64,000 nt of DNA from Coix lacryma-jobi var. lacryma-jobi (GCA_009763385.1 CM019825.1:113021131-113085130), one strand, 5' to 3'; shown: positions 10,541 through 22,355, numbered from the stretch's first letter. Program-made: numbers and translations. Notes: a model not told the origin generated them from the sequence alone.

Positions 10541-10553
10541 TCAAGGGGGAGAT
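10541..10553 (+). other. Copia-1 polypurine tract
   Basis: TCAAGGGGGAGAT abuts the TG start of the 3' LTR at 10554. It primes plus-strand DNA synthesis. Confidence 0.9.
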
Positions 10554-12572
10554 TGCGGATACATGGGTGTATGCCGAGTATCTGAGTGATGAGTGATTGT
10601 CAACGGGTTTGATTGCATGTTCTCTGGCTTGTGTTGTGCAGGTGTCGAGCACGAAGACAGTGATCGAGGGCAAGGTGAAGGTCAAGTTGAGACATGCCGT
10701 GCCGATGGACTGGGTGCGATGAAGGATGGGCGTGCCGTGCGGCGGACGTGCCATGCCGATGGATCGAGCAGTGAAGGGCGGACGTGAGGCTTGGACTGAG
10801 GGATCGGAGTGCCTGAGGATCAGCTGTGGTGGCTGGCAGCCTGGGACAGTGACGAGCGGAGACTTGCGGGGCACGGTGTTGCTCGGGTCGAGGACCTGGG
10901 GACACGTGTCGGTGGACGGGGTGCACGGGCGGTGCATCCCCTCTACGACGTCGGTTTGGTGGTAGAGCCAGGGAAAAACCATCGATGGATGGTTTCCAGG
11001 TTTGGGCCTCAAAACCTGGGCGTGGACGGTTTCCGAGTTTGGCCACAAAACTCGGGCTGAGGGTTTCCGAGTTTGGCCACAAAACTCGGGCTGAGGACGG
11101 TTTCCAGGTTTGGGCCTCAAAACCTGGGCGCTGAGGGTTTGCTGAGTTTGGCCTCAAAACTCAGAGGCTGATGGGCTGGTTTCCCGGTTTAGGCCTCAAA
11201 ACCGGGGGTTGGCTGGAAAAGGCTGGTTTCTCGGTTTGGGCCACAAAACCGGGGGTGCAGAGCGAGGGCGGCACGTGGCGGCAATCGGAAGGTTGCGTGG
11301 AGGCAACGCGGACGACTTGTGCGGGCGTGGCCGTCGGATCTACCTACCACTTGAGTTGGTCCAGAATAACCTTAGGGTTTAGCTGGTTCGCTTTGTAATT
11401 AGAATAGAGAGGGGTAGAGTAGGAAATAGACTTAGTCTAGAATAGGATAAGTAGTCAGGGGAGACACCCTCCTCCCGCATCTCAGTCATTTGCTCTTTTG
11501 CACTTAGGGTTTCTTGCTCTCCCATCCCCTGCTGTAGCCTGCTGAGATCCGCAGAGAGACTTGACTCTGTGTACTGGTGATTTTGAGGAAAGGAGGCCGT
11601 AACCTCCTTGTCGTAGCGTGTGTTTGCGCTTCGGCTGCAAGATCGTGGTTGTGATTCGCGTTTCATTCGTGTTCTTCGCGGAATCCTTTTTCTCCACGTT
11701 CTTCCCGTCGCTTGATCTCTTTGGTTGGTTCATCTTTTGCTAAACCGGTTGAACCAAGTTGTTCTAGATCATGAGGCACTTCTTTCCACCGAAGGAATTA
11801 ACCTCTAACCTCACGGTCTAGTAGATCGATCGATTTTTGTTTTGGATCGTGTTTTTGCTTCCTTGTCCTGAAATTTCTTGATTCACCGATTTGGAGTTAG
11901 GTTCGAGCCATGATCTCTTAGAGATAGCTCACTAACATCCTTGTGACCCCTCAGATCGAATCCCAGGCCTAGAGCTTTTGATTCGGAGGAAATCGGGTTG
12001 AATCATCAAAGAACCGCACAGTTTTCGGGGGCATCGGACGCTGACACGGGAGCATCGGACGCTAGGGTTCTAAGCATCGGACGCTCCGGTGACGCCTGTC
12101 ACTTTCTGAGCGTTTGTAGTGACATCGGATGCTAGGCATCGGACGCGTCCGTTGGCCATCGGACGCGCCGGAGCCAAAGCATCGGACGCTGGTTGTTCAC
12201 TGTTCATAGCGTCCGATGGTGGAACAGTAAGGTTCCCGAGAGGCAGTTTTCGCATCGGACGCGTCCGGTGGTCTGGCATCGGACGCAGGCAGCATCCGAT
12301 GCTACTGTTTTCACACGGTTTTGTCCGCGGTTCGCTCGTTCGTTGACGGAATTGATTTCTGTCTTTTGCGTTGGCTTTCTAGAGTTGTCTAGTGTCCCGC
12401 TGTGCTTCTTGGAAGCATCCACCCTACATCTAGGGTCGTGGACATTTGCAAGCTTTAGGGTTTGCTTCTGGGGTTTATTCTTGGGACAGTGGCTACTAGT
12501 TTCCGTAAGGAAAATTTGAAGCTCCCATTCACCCCCCCTCTGGTCGCTTTCTGAGTGCTTCTCGGTCCTTCA
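10554..12572 (+). repeat. Copia-1 3' LTR
   Basis: 2019 bp, TG...CA, collinear with 996-2999. It differs by about 31 substitutions in my hand count, one extra repeat unit near 12124-12141, and small indels such as the C run near 12533. The hairpin cluster lies at about 10996-11253 and the CATCGGACGC module at about 12032-12305. Confidence 0.95.
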
Positions 12573-12577
12573 CATGG
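12573..12577. repeat. Target-site duplication of Copia-1, right copy (CATGG)
   Basis: It matches 991-995 exactly. Tat coding sequence resumes after it in the correct frame. Confidence 0.95.
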
Positions 12578-15500
12578 ACTATCCGTATACTGCCATTTTC
12601 GGCAGAGGTTTCACCAACAAGTTTAACGTTGTCATCAAGCAAAGCTACCTGTGCATGAAGATGCCATCCCCTTTCGGCATTATCGCTATACATGGAGATC
12701 AGCAAGCTTCTAGAAGAATTGAGGGAAAACCAACCCCAGGCTACAGCCTTATCAATGAGGTGGCCAATAAAGACAAAATGCAAACAACCACCGAAGAGCA
12801 TGCTATCGTCAGCCCGTCGGAATGCAAGGTTGGAGCAGCCGAAGAAACGGTAAGAATTCCGCTCGCGGCCTCCAGGCCCGAAAGAGCCGTGCACATTGGG
12901 TCAAGCATGCCGGAAGACGAAAGGAACGCTTTGGCATCCTTCCTTGCGAACAACGATGACATTTTCCCTTGGTCAGCAAGCGACTTGCAAGGCGTTAGCA
13001 GAGATCTCGACCAGCACAGTTTGAACATCGCAAGCGGCGCTAAGCCCAGAAAGCAAAAACTGAGAAAGATGTCAAACGAAAGGGCAGACGCGGTGAAAGC
13101 CGAAGTGGAAAGATTACTCAATGCGGGAGTAATCTGACCAGTCCAGTACCCCGAATGGCTGGCGAATGTTGTCTTGGTGAAAAAGAAGAATGGAAAATGG
13201 CGAATGTGCGTCGATTTCACTGACCTCAACAAATGCTGCCCGAAGGATCCATATCCTTTGCCTCGTATCGACAAGCTTGTCGACATTGCATCCGGTTGTG
13301 AGATAATAAGCTTGCTAGATTGTTTTTTAGGCTATCACCAGATTTGGCTTCATCCCGACGATGAGGAGAAAACCAGTTTCATCACACCTACGGGTACATA
13401 CTGCTACCGACGAATGCCGGAAGGGCTGCGGAATGCAGGCCCAACATTCTCGCGGATGACTGACAAGGTGTTCGAAAGCCAGAAGCAAAAGAAAAACTTG
13501 TTGGCTTACATTGACGATATAGTGGTCAAGAGCGAGAGACACGAAGATCATCAGGCAGACTTGCTCGAGACTTTCGGCAATCTCCGAAAGAGTGGTTTGA
13601 AGCTCAACCCCGACAAGTGCATTTTCGGCATCAAGAAAGGCAAGCTCCTCGGTTGCCTGGTATCGGCCAGAGGAATTGAAGCTAATCCCGACAAGATAGC
13701 GGCAATCATCAACATGCAACCGCCCTCAAACCGAAAGCAAGTGCAAAAGTTGACAGGAAGGCTGGCTTCTTTGAACAGATTCATCGCAAGGTCCGCTGAA
13801 AAAGGGCTGCCTTTCTTCCGAACTCTGCGTAGCTCCGACCTTTTCGATTGGGGGGACGAGCAGCGGCAGGCTTTTCAGCAACTAAAGGAGTATTTGACAA
13901 AACTGACCACGCTATCCAAGCCGTCGCCGGAAGCGACACTCATGTTGTATCTCGTAGCATCGCACACCACCGTAAGCGCAGTACTGGTGGAAGAGAAGGA
14001 GCATGCAAACAAGATGACGCAGTTTCCAATCTACTTCGTCTCCGAGGCCCTTTCAGGTGCAAAACTGAATTACTCAGAGCTGGAGAAGATAGCTTACACA
14101 GTAGTAATGGCTTCTAGAAAGCTAAAGCACTACTTTCAGTCTCACCACATCATAGTTCTTTCGGCTCAGCCATTGGAAGCCCTGTTCCGCAACAACGAAG
14201 CTATCGGCCGAATTGGCAAGTGGGCCATGGAGCTAAACGAATATGTGATCGACTTCCAACACCGATCCGCAATCAAGTCGCAGGCATTGGCGGATTTCAT
14301 AGCAGATTGGACCCCCGCTGCTTTCGACAGAACACTTGAATTCGAGGAGCCCGTGTGGACAGTGAACTGTGACGGCGCATGGGGAATGGCTGGAGCCGGA
14401 ATCTCGGCGATCCTTACACCACCAAGAGGACCGAAGGTCAGATTTGCCGCAAGGCTGCAATTCCTCACAACAAACAACACTGCCGAATATGAAGCCGTAT
14501 TGTTGGGTTTATGAAAGCTCCGAGCAATCGGAGCGAGAAGATGCATAGTCAAGTCGGACTCCCAGGTCGTTGTTGGTCACGCCGAAAAGGATTTCATAGC
14601 AAGAGAACCAGAGCTAGCCAAGTATCTGGCAGCAATCAGAAGAATGGAGAAGTATTTCGCTGGTTTCACCTTACGTCACATTCCAAGGGCCGAAAAAACA
14701 GAGGCAGACGAACTGGCCAAAGCCGCAGCACAAAATCTACCACTTCCACCAGACGTCTTCTATCAAGTGCTTTCGGCCAAAGCAGTGAAAGAGGAGGAAG
14801 AACATCCAAGTTCAGTACATGATATCGTCAGTGATGACTGGAGGTCGTAGATATTCACCTATCTATCCGGGACATACGAGCCAGAGTCTAGGAAGGATGC
14901 CGAAAGGATGGCAAGCAGAGCAAAAGGTTACTCAATCATCGGAGAGCAATTGTTCAAAAATGGGATAACAGCTCCTCTTCTGAAATGCATAAGCAAGCGC
15001 GAAGGCATTCAACTACTCGAAGAAATGCACACCGGAATGTGCGGAGCGCACAGAGGGCCTCACGAAATAGCGCATAGAGCAATGAGGCAAGGATTTTATT
15101 GGCCTTCCACCGCATCAGACGCCAGAGAGCTGGTAAAATGTTGCAAAGATTGCCAGATGTTCGCCAAAAATCAGAAAGCCCCAGCAAATGAAACCACGCC
15201 GATAGTACCGACCTGGCCCTTGCAGAGATGGGGCATCGACATAGTCGGCCCGCTACCGGCAGCTCCGGGCAACCTTTGTTTCGCAGCAGTTGCTCTCGAT
15301 TATTTCGCCAAGTGGGTGGAAGCGAAGGCTCTTGCTAGCATAACTTCCACCTCCTTAACCAAATTCGTCTGGCAGAGGGTAATCTGTCGCTTCGGTGTTC
15401 CATCATTCATCACCTGCGACAATGGGAAGCAATTCGACTGCGCCGAATTCAGGAGTTTCTGTGATGAGCTCAGCATAAAGCTTAACTTCGCCTCAGTAAA

Positions 15501-16056
15501 TTACCCACAGGCAAACGGGGCTGTCGAGAGAGCGAATGGCCTAATTTTCTCAGCAATTTCAAAATCCTTACACGACTCGCCGAAAGGCAAGTGGGCCAAC
15601 ACCTTAACAACGGTTGTGTGGGGACACAACATCTCATGGTCCAGAGCTACCGGCTTCACCCTGTTTAGGTTACTTTACGGCGAGGAAGCAGTCACACCGG
15701 AAGAGGTAAAGCTCGGCTCCTTCCGAACCGAGTTGGCCCCAACAACCCAAGAACAAAAGCACCTCGAACTCGACACTATTGAAGAAGTAAGACTGAAGGC
15801 TGCAGATAATCTCGAAAAGTACCATGCTGAAACAAAGCATCACAGGGACAAGACGATAGTCCGAAAGGATATCAAGCCTGGAGACATGGTCACCATTCGG
15901 CAGCCAGTCAAGCAAGGTAAGCTGCAATCGCAATGGCAAGGCCCCTTCATCGTGGCAAGTATGGCAGCACCCGGTGTATTCCGGTTGTTGGATGACAAGG
16001 GCGAAGAATCAGCCCACACAAGGAATGCGAGCAACCTGCGCCGTTTTTACCCGTAA
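12578..16056 (+). pseudogene. pol: Tat element Pol: protease end, reverse transcriptase, two RNase H domains, integrase (broken)
   Basis: One frame runs to TAA 16054-16056. Reverse transcriptase spans about 13140-13800 with CVDFTDLN and YIDD at 13507-13518. The first RNase H (about 13900-14310) is followed by a second RNase H-like domain from about 14350 (VNCDGAWG, then NNTAEYEA), the dual arrangement known from the Tat lineage. Integrase has an H/C zinc region near 15030-15160 and D, D, E codons at 15238, 15418 and 15526. Three in-frame stops break it: TGA 13135-13137, TGA 14512-14514 and TAG 14848-14850. The first two fit CGA-to-TGA changes and the third fits CAG-to-TAG. Otherwise the frame is open, so the copy decayed mainly by point mutation. 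Confidence 0.9.
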
Positions 16057-16360
16057 TTTATCTTTTTGAACTTCGATGTAAACTTCCTTTCCATCTTTCA
16101 CCATTCTTGTAATCAAAGGTCGGCTGCACTCTTTTTCCTCGCCGGGGAAGCCCTTCATCGGGGTGCGAGGTTTTTTAACGAGGCAGCCGAATGTAACTGC
16201 TACATCGCGAAAGCAAACATAATTCCCCCAAAACATCGCGTGGCTCGGTAAAAGACGAAGTCAACCAAACATAAGGTTGAGACATTCGTCATTAAAATGT
16301 GTTGAAAAGAGAATGTCGCGGAGGTTGGGCAAAAGAGACCCTTCACATCCAGCGACAATC
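16057..16360 (+). other. Tat element spacer after pol
   Basis: I see no gene or clear repeat here. It separates the pol stop from the 55-bp array. Confidence 0.6.
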
Positions 16361-17030
16361 TCGAAAGCCTGCGGGCTAAGTGAAAACCGACCCTCCGACA
16401 AAACGAGAGGGCGGAATGAAAGCCTGCGGGCTATGAAAAAACCGACCCTCCGACAAAATGAGAAGGCGGAACGAAAGCCTGTGGGCTATGAAAAAACCGA
16501 CCCTCCAACAAAACGAGAGGGCGGAACGAAAGCCTGCGGGCTATGAAAAAACCGACCCTCCGACAAAACGAGAGGGCGGAACGAAAGCCTGCCGGCTATG
16601 AAAAAACCGACCCTCCGACAAAACGAGAGGGCGGAACGAAAGCCTTCGGGCTATGAAGCAAACCGACCCTCCGACAAAACGCGAGGGCGGAACGAAAGCC
16701 TGCGGGCTATGAAAAAACCGACCCTCCGACAAAACGAGAGGGCGGAACGAAAGCCTTCGGGCTATGAAGCAAACCGACCCTCCGACAAAACGCGAGGGCG
16801 GAACGAAAGCCTGCGGGCTATGAAAAAACCGACCCTCCGACAAAACGAGAGGGCGGAACGAAAGCCTGCGGGCTATGAAAAAACCGACCCTCCGACAAAA
16901 CGAAAGGGCAGAACGAAAGCCTTCGGGCTATAAAGCAAACCGACCCTCCAATAAAACGAGAGGGCGGAACGAAAGCCTGCGGGCAAAGCAAACCGTCCCT
17001 CCAATAATACGGGAGGACGGTAAAAGCCAA
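16361..17030 (+). repeat. Tandem array A of the Tat element (about 12 units of 55-56 bp)
   Basis: The core CCGACCCTCCGACAAAAC recurs at 16387, 16442, 16497, 16552, 16607, 16663, 16718, 16774, 16829, 16884 and 16940, with a degenerate copy at 16993. Two unit types, ending in CTATGAAAAAA (55 bp) or CTATGAAGCAA (56 bp), alternate in the middle of the array, so higher-order units were duplicated. The unit holds short inverted arms (ACCCTCC/GAGGG). Unit length is not a multiple of three, so it is not a protein repeat. Confidence 0.93.
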
Positions 17031-17544
17031 GCCGAGAAAACACAATGGGGCCCACAATGTAAGCAAAGACACATGGCAGGCACCAGTAGTTGTAAAAGCA
17101 TAAACGCCATGCTAACTTTTCACCTACCAAGCGTTCAGAAGTACAGCCAAGGGATTAAACGCAGTACTCTCATACCAGGGGCAGGGCGATATAAATAAAT
17201 GCCAAGTTGTAAGCCTCCCAGCCATCCAAAGCTACTGATTCTATTCAAATATCAGTCCCAAAAAAGTTGGCTCAAAAGCAAAATGCGAATAGGAGGCACC
17301 AGGAACCGGGGTTTCGCTTTGATGATTGTGTCACCGGCGTTGCGTCTAGCTACCGTCACCAATCCAGTAACTTTAGGCGAAGGCCCTATCAAGTAACACA
17401 TCCATCCTAAGCTGCGGCTAGGAGACGAGCGAAAGCAAGCATGCTACTAGATGACAACAGGAGCAATATCATAATCATAGTCGATTGTACGCCTCCCCAT
17501 GTTGTGTTCATAAAGACATCTCCGTCAACCAAATTATCGAGCGA
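17031..17544 (+). other. Tat element spacer between the two arrays
   Basis: About 500 bp with no gene, RNA or repeat that I can support. Confidence 0.55.
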
Positions 17545-18110
17545 AGTCGCGCGAATGCTATCATCCCTCGCCTAAGTGAGTGGGGGCGGGCGCTTCTTTG
17601 CTATCGACCGAGGGGCTCGCACCGAAAGCTCCCTCGCGCGAATGCTAACGCCCCTCGCCTAAGTGAGTGGGGGCGGGCGCATCTTTGCTATCGGCCATGG
17701 GGCTCGCACCGAAAGATCCGTAGCGCGAATGCTAACGCCCCTCGCCTAAGTGAGTGGGGGCGGGCGCGTCTTTGCTATCGGCCGAGGGGCTCGCACCGAA
17801 AGCTCCCTCGCGCGAATGCTAACACCCCTCGCCTAAGTGAGTGGGGGCGGGCGCATCTTTGCTATCGGCCAAGGGGCTCGCACCGAATGATCCCTAGCGC
17901 GAATGCTAACGCCCCTCGCCTAAGTCAGTGGGGGCGGGCGCATCTTTGCTATCGGCCGAGGGGCTCGCATCGAAAGCTCCCTCGCGCGAATGCTAACGCT
18001 CGTCGCCTAAGTGAGTGGGGGCGGGCGCGTCTTTGCTATCGGCCGAGGGGCTCGCACCGAAAGCTCCCTCGCCTAAGTGAGTGGGGGCGGGCGAGTTTTT
18101 GCTATCGGTC
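17545..18110 (+). repeat. Tandem array B of the Tat element (six 87-bp units plus a partial one)
   Basis: CCTAAGTGAGTGGGGGCGGG recurs at 17571, 17658, 17745, 17832, 17919 (one base changed), 18006 and, after a shortened unit, 18072. Because 87 is 29 codons, the array keeps one frame open on the + strand, from 17485 to 18186 (233 codons), built of a 29-residue repeat containing RLSEWGRA and CYRPRGSHRK. It looks like a by-product of the array: nothing points to translation. The array lies beyond the 3' end of the antisense gene. Confidence 0.92.
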
Positions 18111-18877
18111 GAGGGCTTGCATCGCTCCAATCTATCGGCCAAAAGGGCCCGTAACCAAAGCACTATCGCGCGAACATGTAGGATGACAGCGACTAAATCA
18201 TTCGGCGCAAGATTCACGCCTCACCTGTCGTGCGAAAGACACAGTAAAAACAACAATCCACGCGAGGTAGAAAAACATACGACCGTCCAAGTGACAATCA
18301 AGAGAAAGAATGAAAAAAAATCGCGCATTCGCAAATAACGATCAACACCGAAAGATAGAACCCACTGCGACATCTTTCATTACACCGAACTTGAGAGGTA
18401 AAGTTTGTACAACGCAATTCAGGGCCGCGAACTACTTCTGCGGCCAAGGAAAATGTTGTATCGCCTTTCATCTGGCGAAGACACGGCGTCTTCGGGCTCC
18501 AACTTAACGAATGTGGCACCCCCGAAGCCTGGCGGCGCGCGCGAAGCCTCGCGCCTCATTCGCCTCGACTCAAGTTCACGTCGATCAAAGTTTTCATAAA
18601 AAGCGCGTAGCTGCTCTTCTGTGCGCCTAAGTTTCTTAGCATGTTTTTTCATGTAAGCCGAAAGCGACGCCGTCGGAAACCTAGACCGAAAACTCCTCCA
18701 CAAGTCACCGCCAACACAGATATCGCCTGACTTAATCATTAATGGGCAGATGTCGAGAATGTCCGGCGTTCCCGCACCCGCGCCCTGTTCAAGATATAAC
18801 ATTCGAACTTAAGTCCCAAATTTTACAGAAGGACCAAGAACAAGCTACCAGCACAATAAAAACGGGCCCTAGAAATG
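18111..18877 (-). other. Region downstream of the antisense gene in the Tat element
   Basis: About 770 bp between array B and the derived stop codon of the antisense gene. It probably holds that gene's 3' UTR. A short minus-strand frame at 18419-18802 cannot be tied to a known product. Confidence 0.45.
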
Positions 18878-21800
18878 TCATTCGTCTACCGCTGCGTCTT
18901 GAGAGGCATTCGCATCGCGATCAGCAGCAGCGGCCGAGCTCTCGGGGGCTTCATCATTAGGCTAGGGCGGGCTCGCCTCGTCCTCCGGCCCGGCCTCGCG
19001 CGCCCGTTTTTCGGAAATGTACTCTGAAAACACCTGCCGAATGTGCGTCTTCTCCTCCGGAGTTTGCACAAAAGAGCAAAATCTCAGAAGAAGCACCACT
19101 TAAGCCATAGGATGCTGCAGAAAAAGCGATAGCTAACACAGAAGTCAAGTGAAAGCTCAGGCGGTCGGTAGAAGACACCTTTCCGCGAGCCACTGCGGAT
19201 TGCATGAGTGACATATCATTCCCGCCAGCCAGCCAGAACTCATCAAAAAATCTCTTCCCTAGAACTTTCGCCGCTTCAGGGGTGCGCCAATAGTAGTCAA
19301 CTTCCTTGACCGAAAGCTCCGTGATATGGGAGCAGCCGGCGTCCACAAGGCTATGACCGATCGCCTTGATGCCGGTAACGGCGGCGTAGTCTCGGCCAAG
19401 GGCCACGTGCCCCTCCAGCGACTCCATCTCGGAGCGAATCCAGCCAACGAGGCTATCGACGTTACATTCTGAGGGACCATCGGCCTCGATGCCGATGCTG
19501 CGAAGGCATTCGCGGAAGCGAGCCGCGGCCTCCTCAGCATTGGTTAAAAGCAGTTTTTCCCTTTGGGCTTGGGCAGCACGCAGCTGTGAAAGCTCCTTCT
19601 TGAGGTTTTCCACCTCTTTCTGACTTGTTTTCCTCGAGGTGCGCTCAGCGTCGGCCTTCTTGGTCTGCTGCTCAAGGTCGGCGGCGAGCTCCTTCACTTG
19701 GGTGTCGAAATTCGTCACTCGAGTGTCAAGCTCTTGCTTCTCACGCTCGAGTTTGCGAATATATAGATCCCGCTGATTGCTTTGGCTGCGAGCGACAACG
19801 GCAACCTATTTATAGAAGCAAAGCAGCGGTGAAAATAAAGATCGAAAGAGCTACAAAACATGCAGCGAAATCAAACACTTACGCTTGCCAGGTGAAAAGA
19901 GATGGCGTCGTCGAGTTTCAGACAAACAACTTTTAGGAGATCCCTTTCGATCTCCGGCGCGACGAAAGCTTTTTGCGAGAATTCCACAAACTTAGTGGCC
20001 TCCTCGCTGCCGCCAGGAAGAATTCCAGCCCGACGATAGTCAAGACGGCAAGCGAGTTGGGCGTCCGAAGGCGCACCTAAAGAACGAGCAACACGATAAG
20101 ATTCCTCTTTCGCCTCGTCAGTATCATTCGATGAGCTCAAGCCAGTGTATAAGCATGGGTTCTCGTAGTCCGAGGATACCCCGTCGAGAACCAGCCGCCT
20201 GTAACCCAAGAGCTGCCCTTCCACCATTTCCTGGGTCAGACGAATGCAGCAGGGCGAAAGGCGTAGCTTACCTTTGTTAGCAGCAGCAAGGGCAGGCATT
20301 CTCAGGGACGCGCTCTCCTTTTCGCCAGCAGCGGTCTTGTCACCTAACGCCCGCGCAGAGGTGTCGGGGCGAGAAACTTTCGTTTTTTTCGCCGGACGCT
20401 CCGCCACGTTCGGCGGACCAGAGGGCTTCCGGGCGCCGACCTTCGCGAATATTGGCATTTCAGCAACCGAAGCATCATCATCGAAGGCTGCGCGCGAAAG
20501 AGGCATGCTTGATTTTTTCGGCGCCATCCCAGCAGCGAGAGTGGAGCTCTGCAGAACAAACGACAAAATAAGATAGGTCACGCGCGCATCATCAGTATCA
20601 TAAAGGAACTGTTCTAGCGAAAAGGAAAAGCAAAGACCGCGAATAAGCCAAAAGACAAAGCAAAAGAGAGGCAAAGAAACTAACCACCCTCTGATGATCG
20701 AAAGGATCAACGTCGGGGATCGACTCCATCACTATTCCTTGACTTGTAAGCATCGGCTTCGCAACAAGACGACCGATGCGAATGTCCCCAACCTCAGTGG
20801 TTTTCCTCCGAGGGATCACTCTGCTACGCCCACCATGCCGGGTCGCGCCTTTTCCTTTCGTTTTCGAACCTCCAGCTTCATTCTTGCCCTCGTCAATTAA
20901 GGGCCTTTCGGCGTACTTAACGCCCATAGCATCGAAAGCCCGATTCAAGCGGCGGCTCCGGCCGAGATTGCCGAGTTGAAACTCGCTTTCTTTTCGCAAG
21001 TACGGACCACATATTTTCTTCGTCTCAGCTTCGACGTGTTTCACATAGCTATCATCATCAGAGAAATCCGTAGGTCTTTCTAGCAGTAGGAGGGGGCCCC
21101 GATACCCGTCCTTGTCAGAAAAATCTTCGAAAGAAGTCGCACTGCAGAGCGGGTTCATACCAATGGCTATCCATTCGTCGACCAGATCCCGGCTGATCTG
21201 AAATCATGCTGTGAGTGCGAATGTGTCCCCACAGCGAATTGCCTCCTTGTCGCCCAGCACAACGGGCGGAAGGTGCTTCCCAGGACATTTATCCAAAACC
21301 GACACAAGAGGAGACCCCTTACTCAACTCAGCGGCGACAGTTTCGTCTGAGCACACGCGGTAGTAGAACCAGAACCGGTTCCAGTCCGGCCACTTGTTCC
21401 GATACATGAGCGAAATGGGAACACTACCCCGTGTCTTCCGCAAAACGAAATTAATGCATCCGATTTCCCTGGGTAGCTCGTCTCCCAGGTAGGGATCGTT
21501 TACTTTCGTCGGGCAACGGTGAATATTATAAAATCGAACGAAAACGTTTGCCCGCGGTGTGCAATCTAACATCTTCATCACATGAGCGAAAACGCTGAGT
21601 CTAAGAAATGCATTCAGTGTCAACTGATGGAGCTGTATCTCGAACCCCGAAAGAACGTCTCAGACAAACTCTTCTAGAGGAAAATCAAGCCCGGCTGCGA
21701 AGTAATCGCGAAAGACGATGGCTTCGTTGGGCCGTGGAATGGGCACCTCTTCATCTCCGGGGACGCGGCAATTCGCGAGGTGATCTCTCCTTAGAGGCCC

Positions 21801-22049
21801 TTTTTCGACCAATGATTGCAAGACGGCGGCCGTCATTCGCGATGCTCCCAGGTAAAAAGAACAATCGGTAGGGGCCGAAACCATGCCAGAGTCGCCATCA
21901 TTAGACAAACTTCCGCTGTGGCCCAGAACTCGCGGAGCACTTCCAGATCCAATGGACACTTCGGCGCTACCTTCGCGGTAAGTTGACTCGAAAGCGCCCG
22001 TACTTTCGCTAGATGAGCCCGAGGTCGACGTCGAGCTGGAAGACGCCAT
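18878..22049 (-). pseudogene. Antisense gene of the Tat element, four coding exons (putative gypsy-type transposon family)
   Basis: My model on the minus strand is exon 1 22049-20685, exon 2 20548-19883, exon 3 19805-19179 and exon 4 19114-18881 plus stop. Introns begin GTTAGT, GTAAGT and GTGTCT, end CTGCAG, AATAG and CTGCAG, and are all phase 0. The product would be about 960 residues: a Ser-rich start, a region like PF04195 (putative gypsy-type transposon) around 21700-21250, a basic nuclear-type stretch near 20520-20370 (PAKKTKVSRP), and a coiled coil in exon 3 (19800-19520). In-frame stops at 21662-21660 (TGA), 21206-21204 (TGA), 19102-19100 (TAA) and 18964-18962 (TAG) break it; all fit C-to-T changes on the coding strand. 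Function is unknown. Confidence 0.72.
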
Positions 22050-22201
22050 CTAACATGGCGCAAAAGACAAATAAACAAACAATGTACGCGAAAGGAAGAA
22101 AGAAAAGGGGGAGCGAAGACGCGCAACCAAACAAACTTAGACAACCAATTTGCAGGACATAAGACGAAAAGAAACGAAAACAAGAGGAGAGAACTACGTA
22201 C
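22050..22201 (-). other. Likely 5' leader intron of the antisense gene
   Basis: On the minus strand GTACGT begins at 22201 and CATGTTAG ends at 22050, directly before the ATG at 22049. With a TATA box upstream this gives a short untranslated first exon. Seen as motifs only. Confidence 0.5.
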
Positions 22202-22345
22202 CACACTTATCGCCCAGCGAATGATCGAAGAAGACACCGACAACTTTCGCCGAAAGCGAATGGCGTAAGGCCTTGAGCGCGAGAGGCAATGGGAGCGGGG
22301 ACGCGTCAACAAGCCTGGCAGCCTCCACGATCCCAAAGACCGTCG

Positions 22346-22355
22346 TTTATATACG
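22346..22355 (-). promoter_or_regulatory. TATA box candidate for the antisense gene
   Basis: On the minus strand the sequence reads GTATATAAAC, about 300 bp before the antisense ATG and about 145 bp before the leader-intron donor. Confidence 0.55.

Larger units (their letters stand above)
996..12572 (+). mobile_element. Copia-1: complete Sirevirus-type Ty1/Copia retrotransposon (11,577 bp)
   Basis: Both LTRs are present (996-2999 and 10554-12572), flanked by CATGG. The order is LTR, primer-binding site, gag, protease, integrase, reverse transcriptase, RNase H, a 1.6 kb 3' noncoding region, polypurine tract, LTR. Integrase before reverse transcriptase defines Copia. The ~2 kb LTRs, the 897-residue Gag with two zinc knuckles and the repeated AAGGGGGAG tracts fit the Sirevirus (SIRE/Maximus) lineage. 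My hand comparison of the LTRs gives about 31 substitutions in about 2000 bp plus a 14 bp repeat-unit difference. Pol is broken by two stops and one frameshift, so this copy is not autonomous now. Confidence 0.93.

Noticed and set aside
10350..11120. Minus-strand frame of 256 codons
   Set aside because: It overlaps the Copia-1 3' noncoding region and LTR hairpins, matches the same LTR frame at 909-1562, and has no recognisable domain.
16361..18110. CRISPR-like arrays
   Set aside because: The repeats are contiguous 55-bp and 87-bp tandems with no unique spacers, inside a plant retrotransposon.
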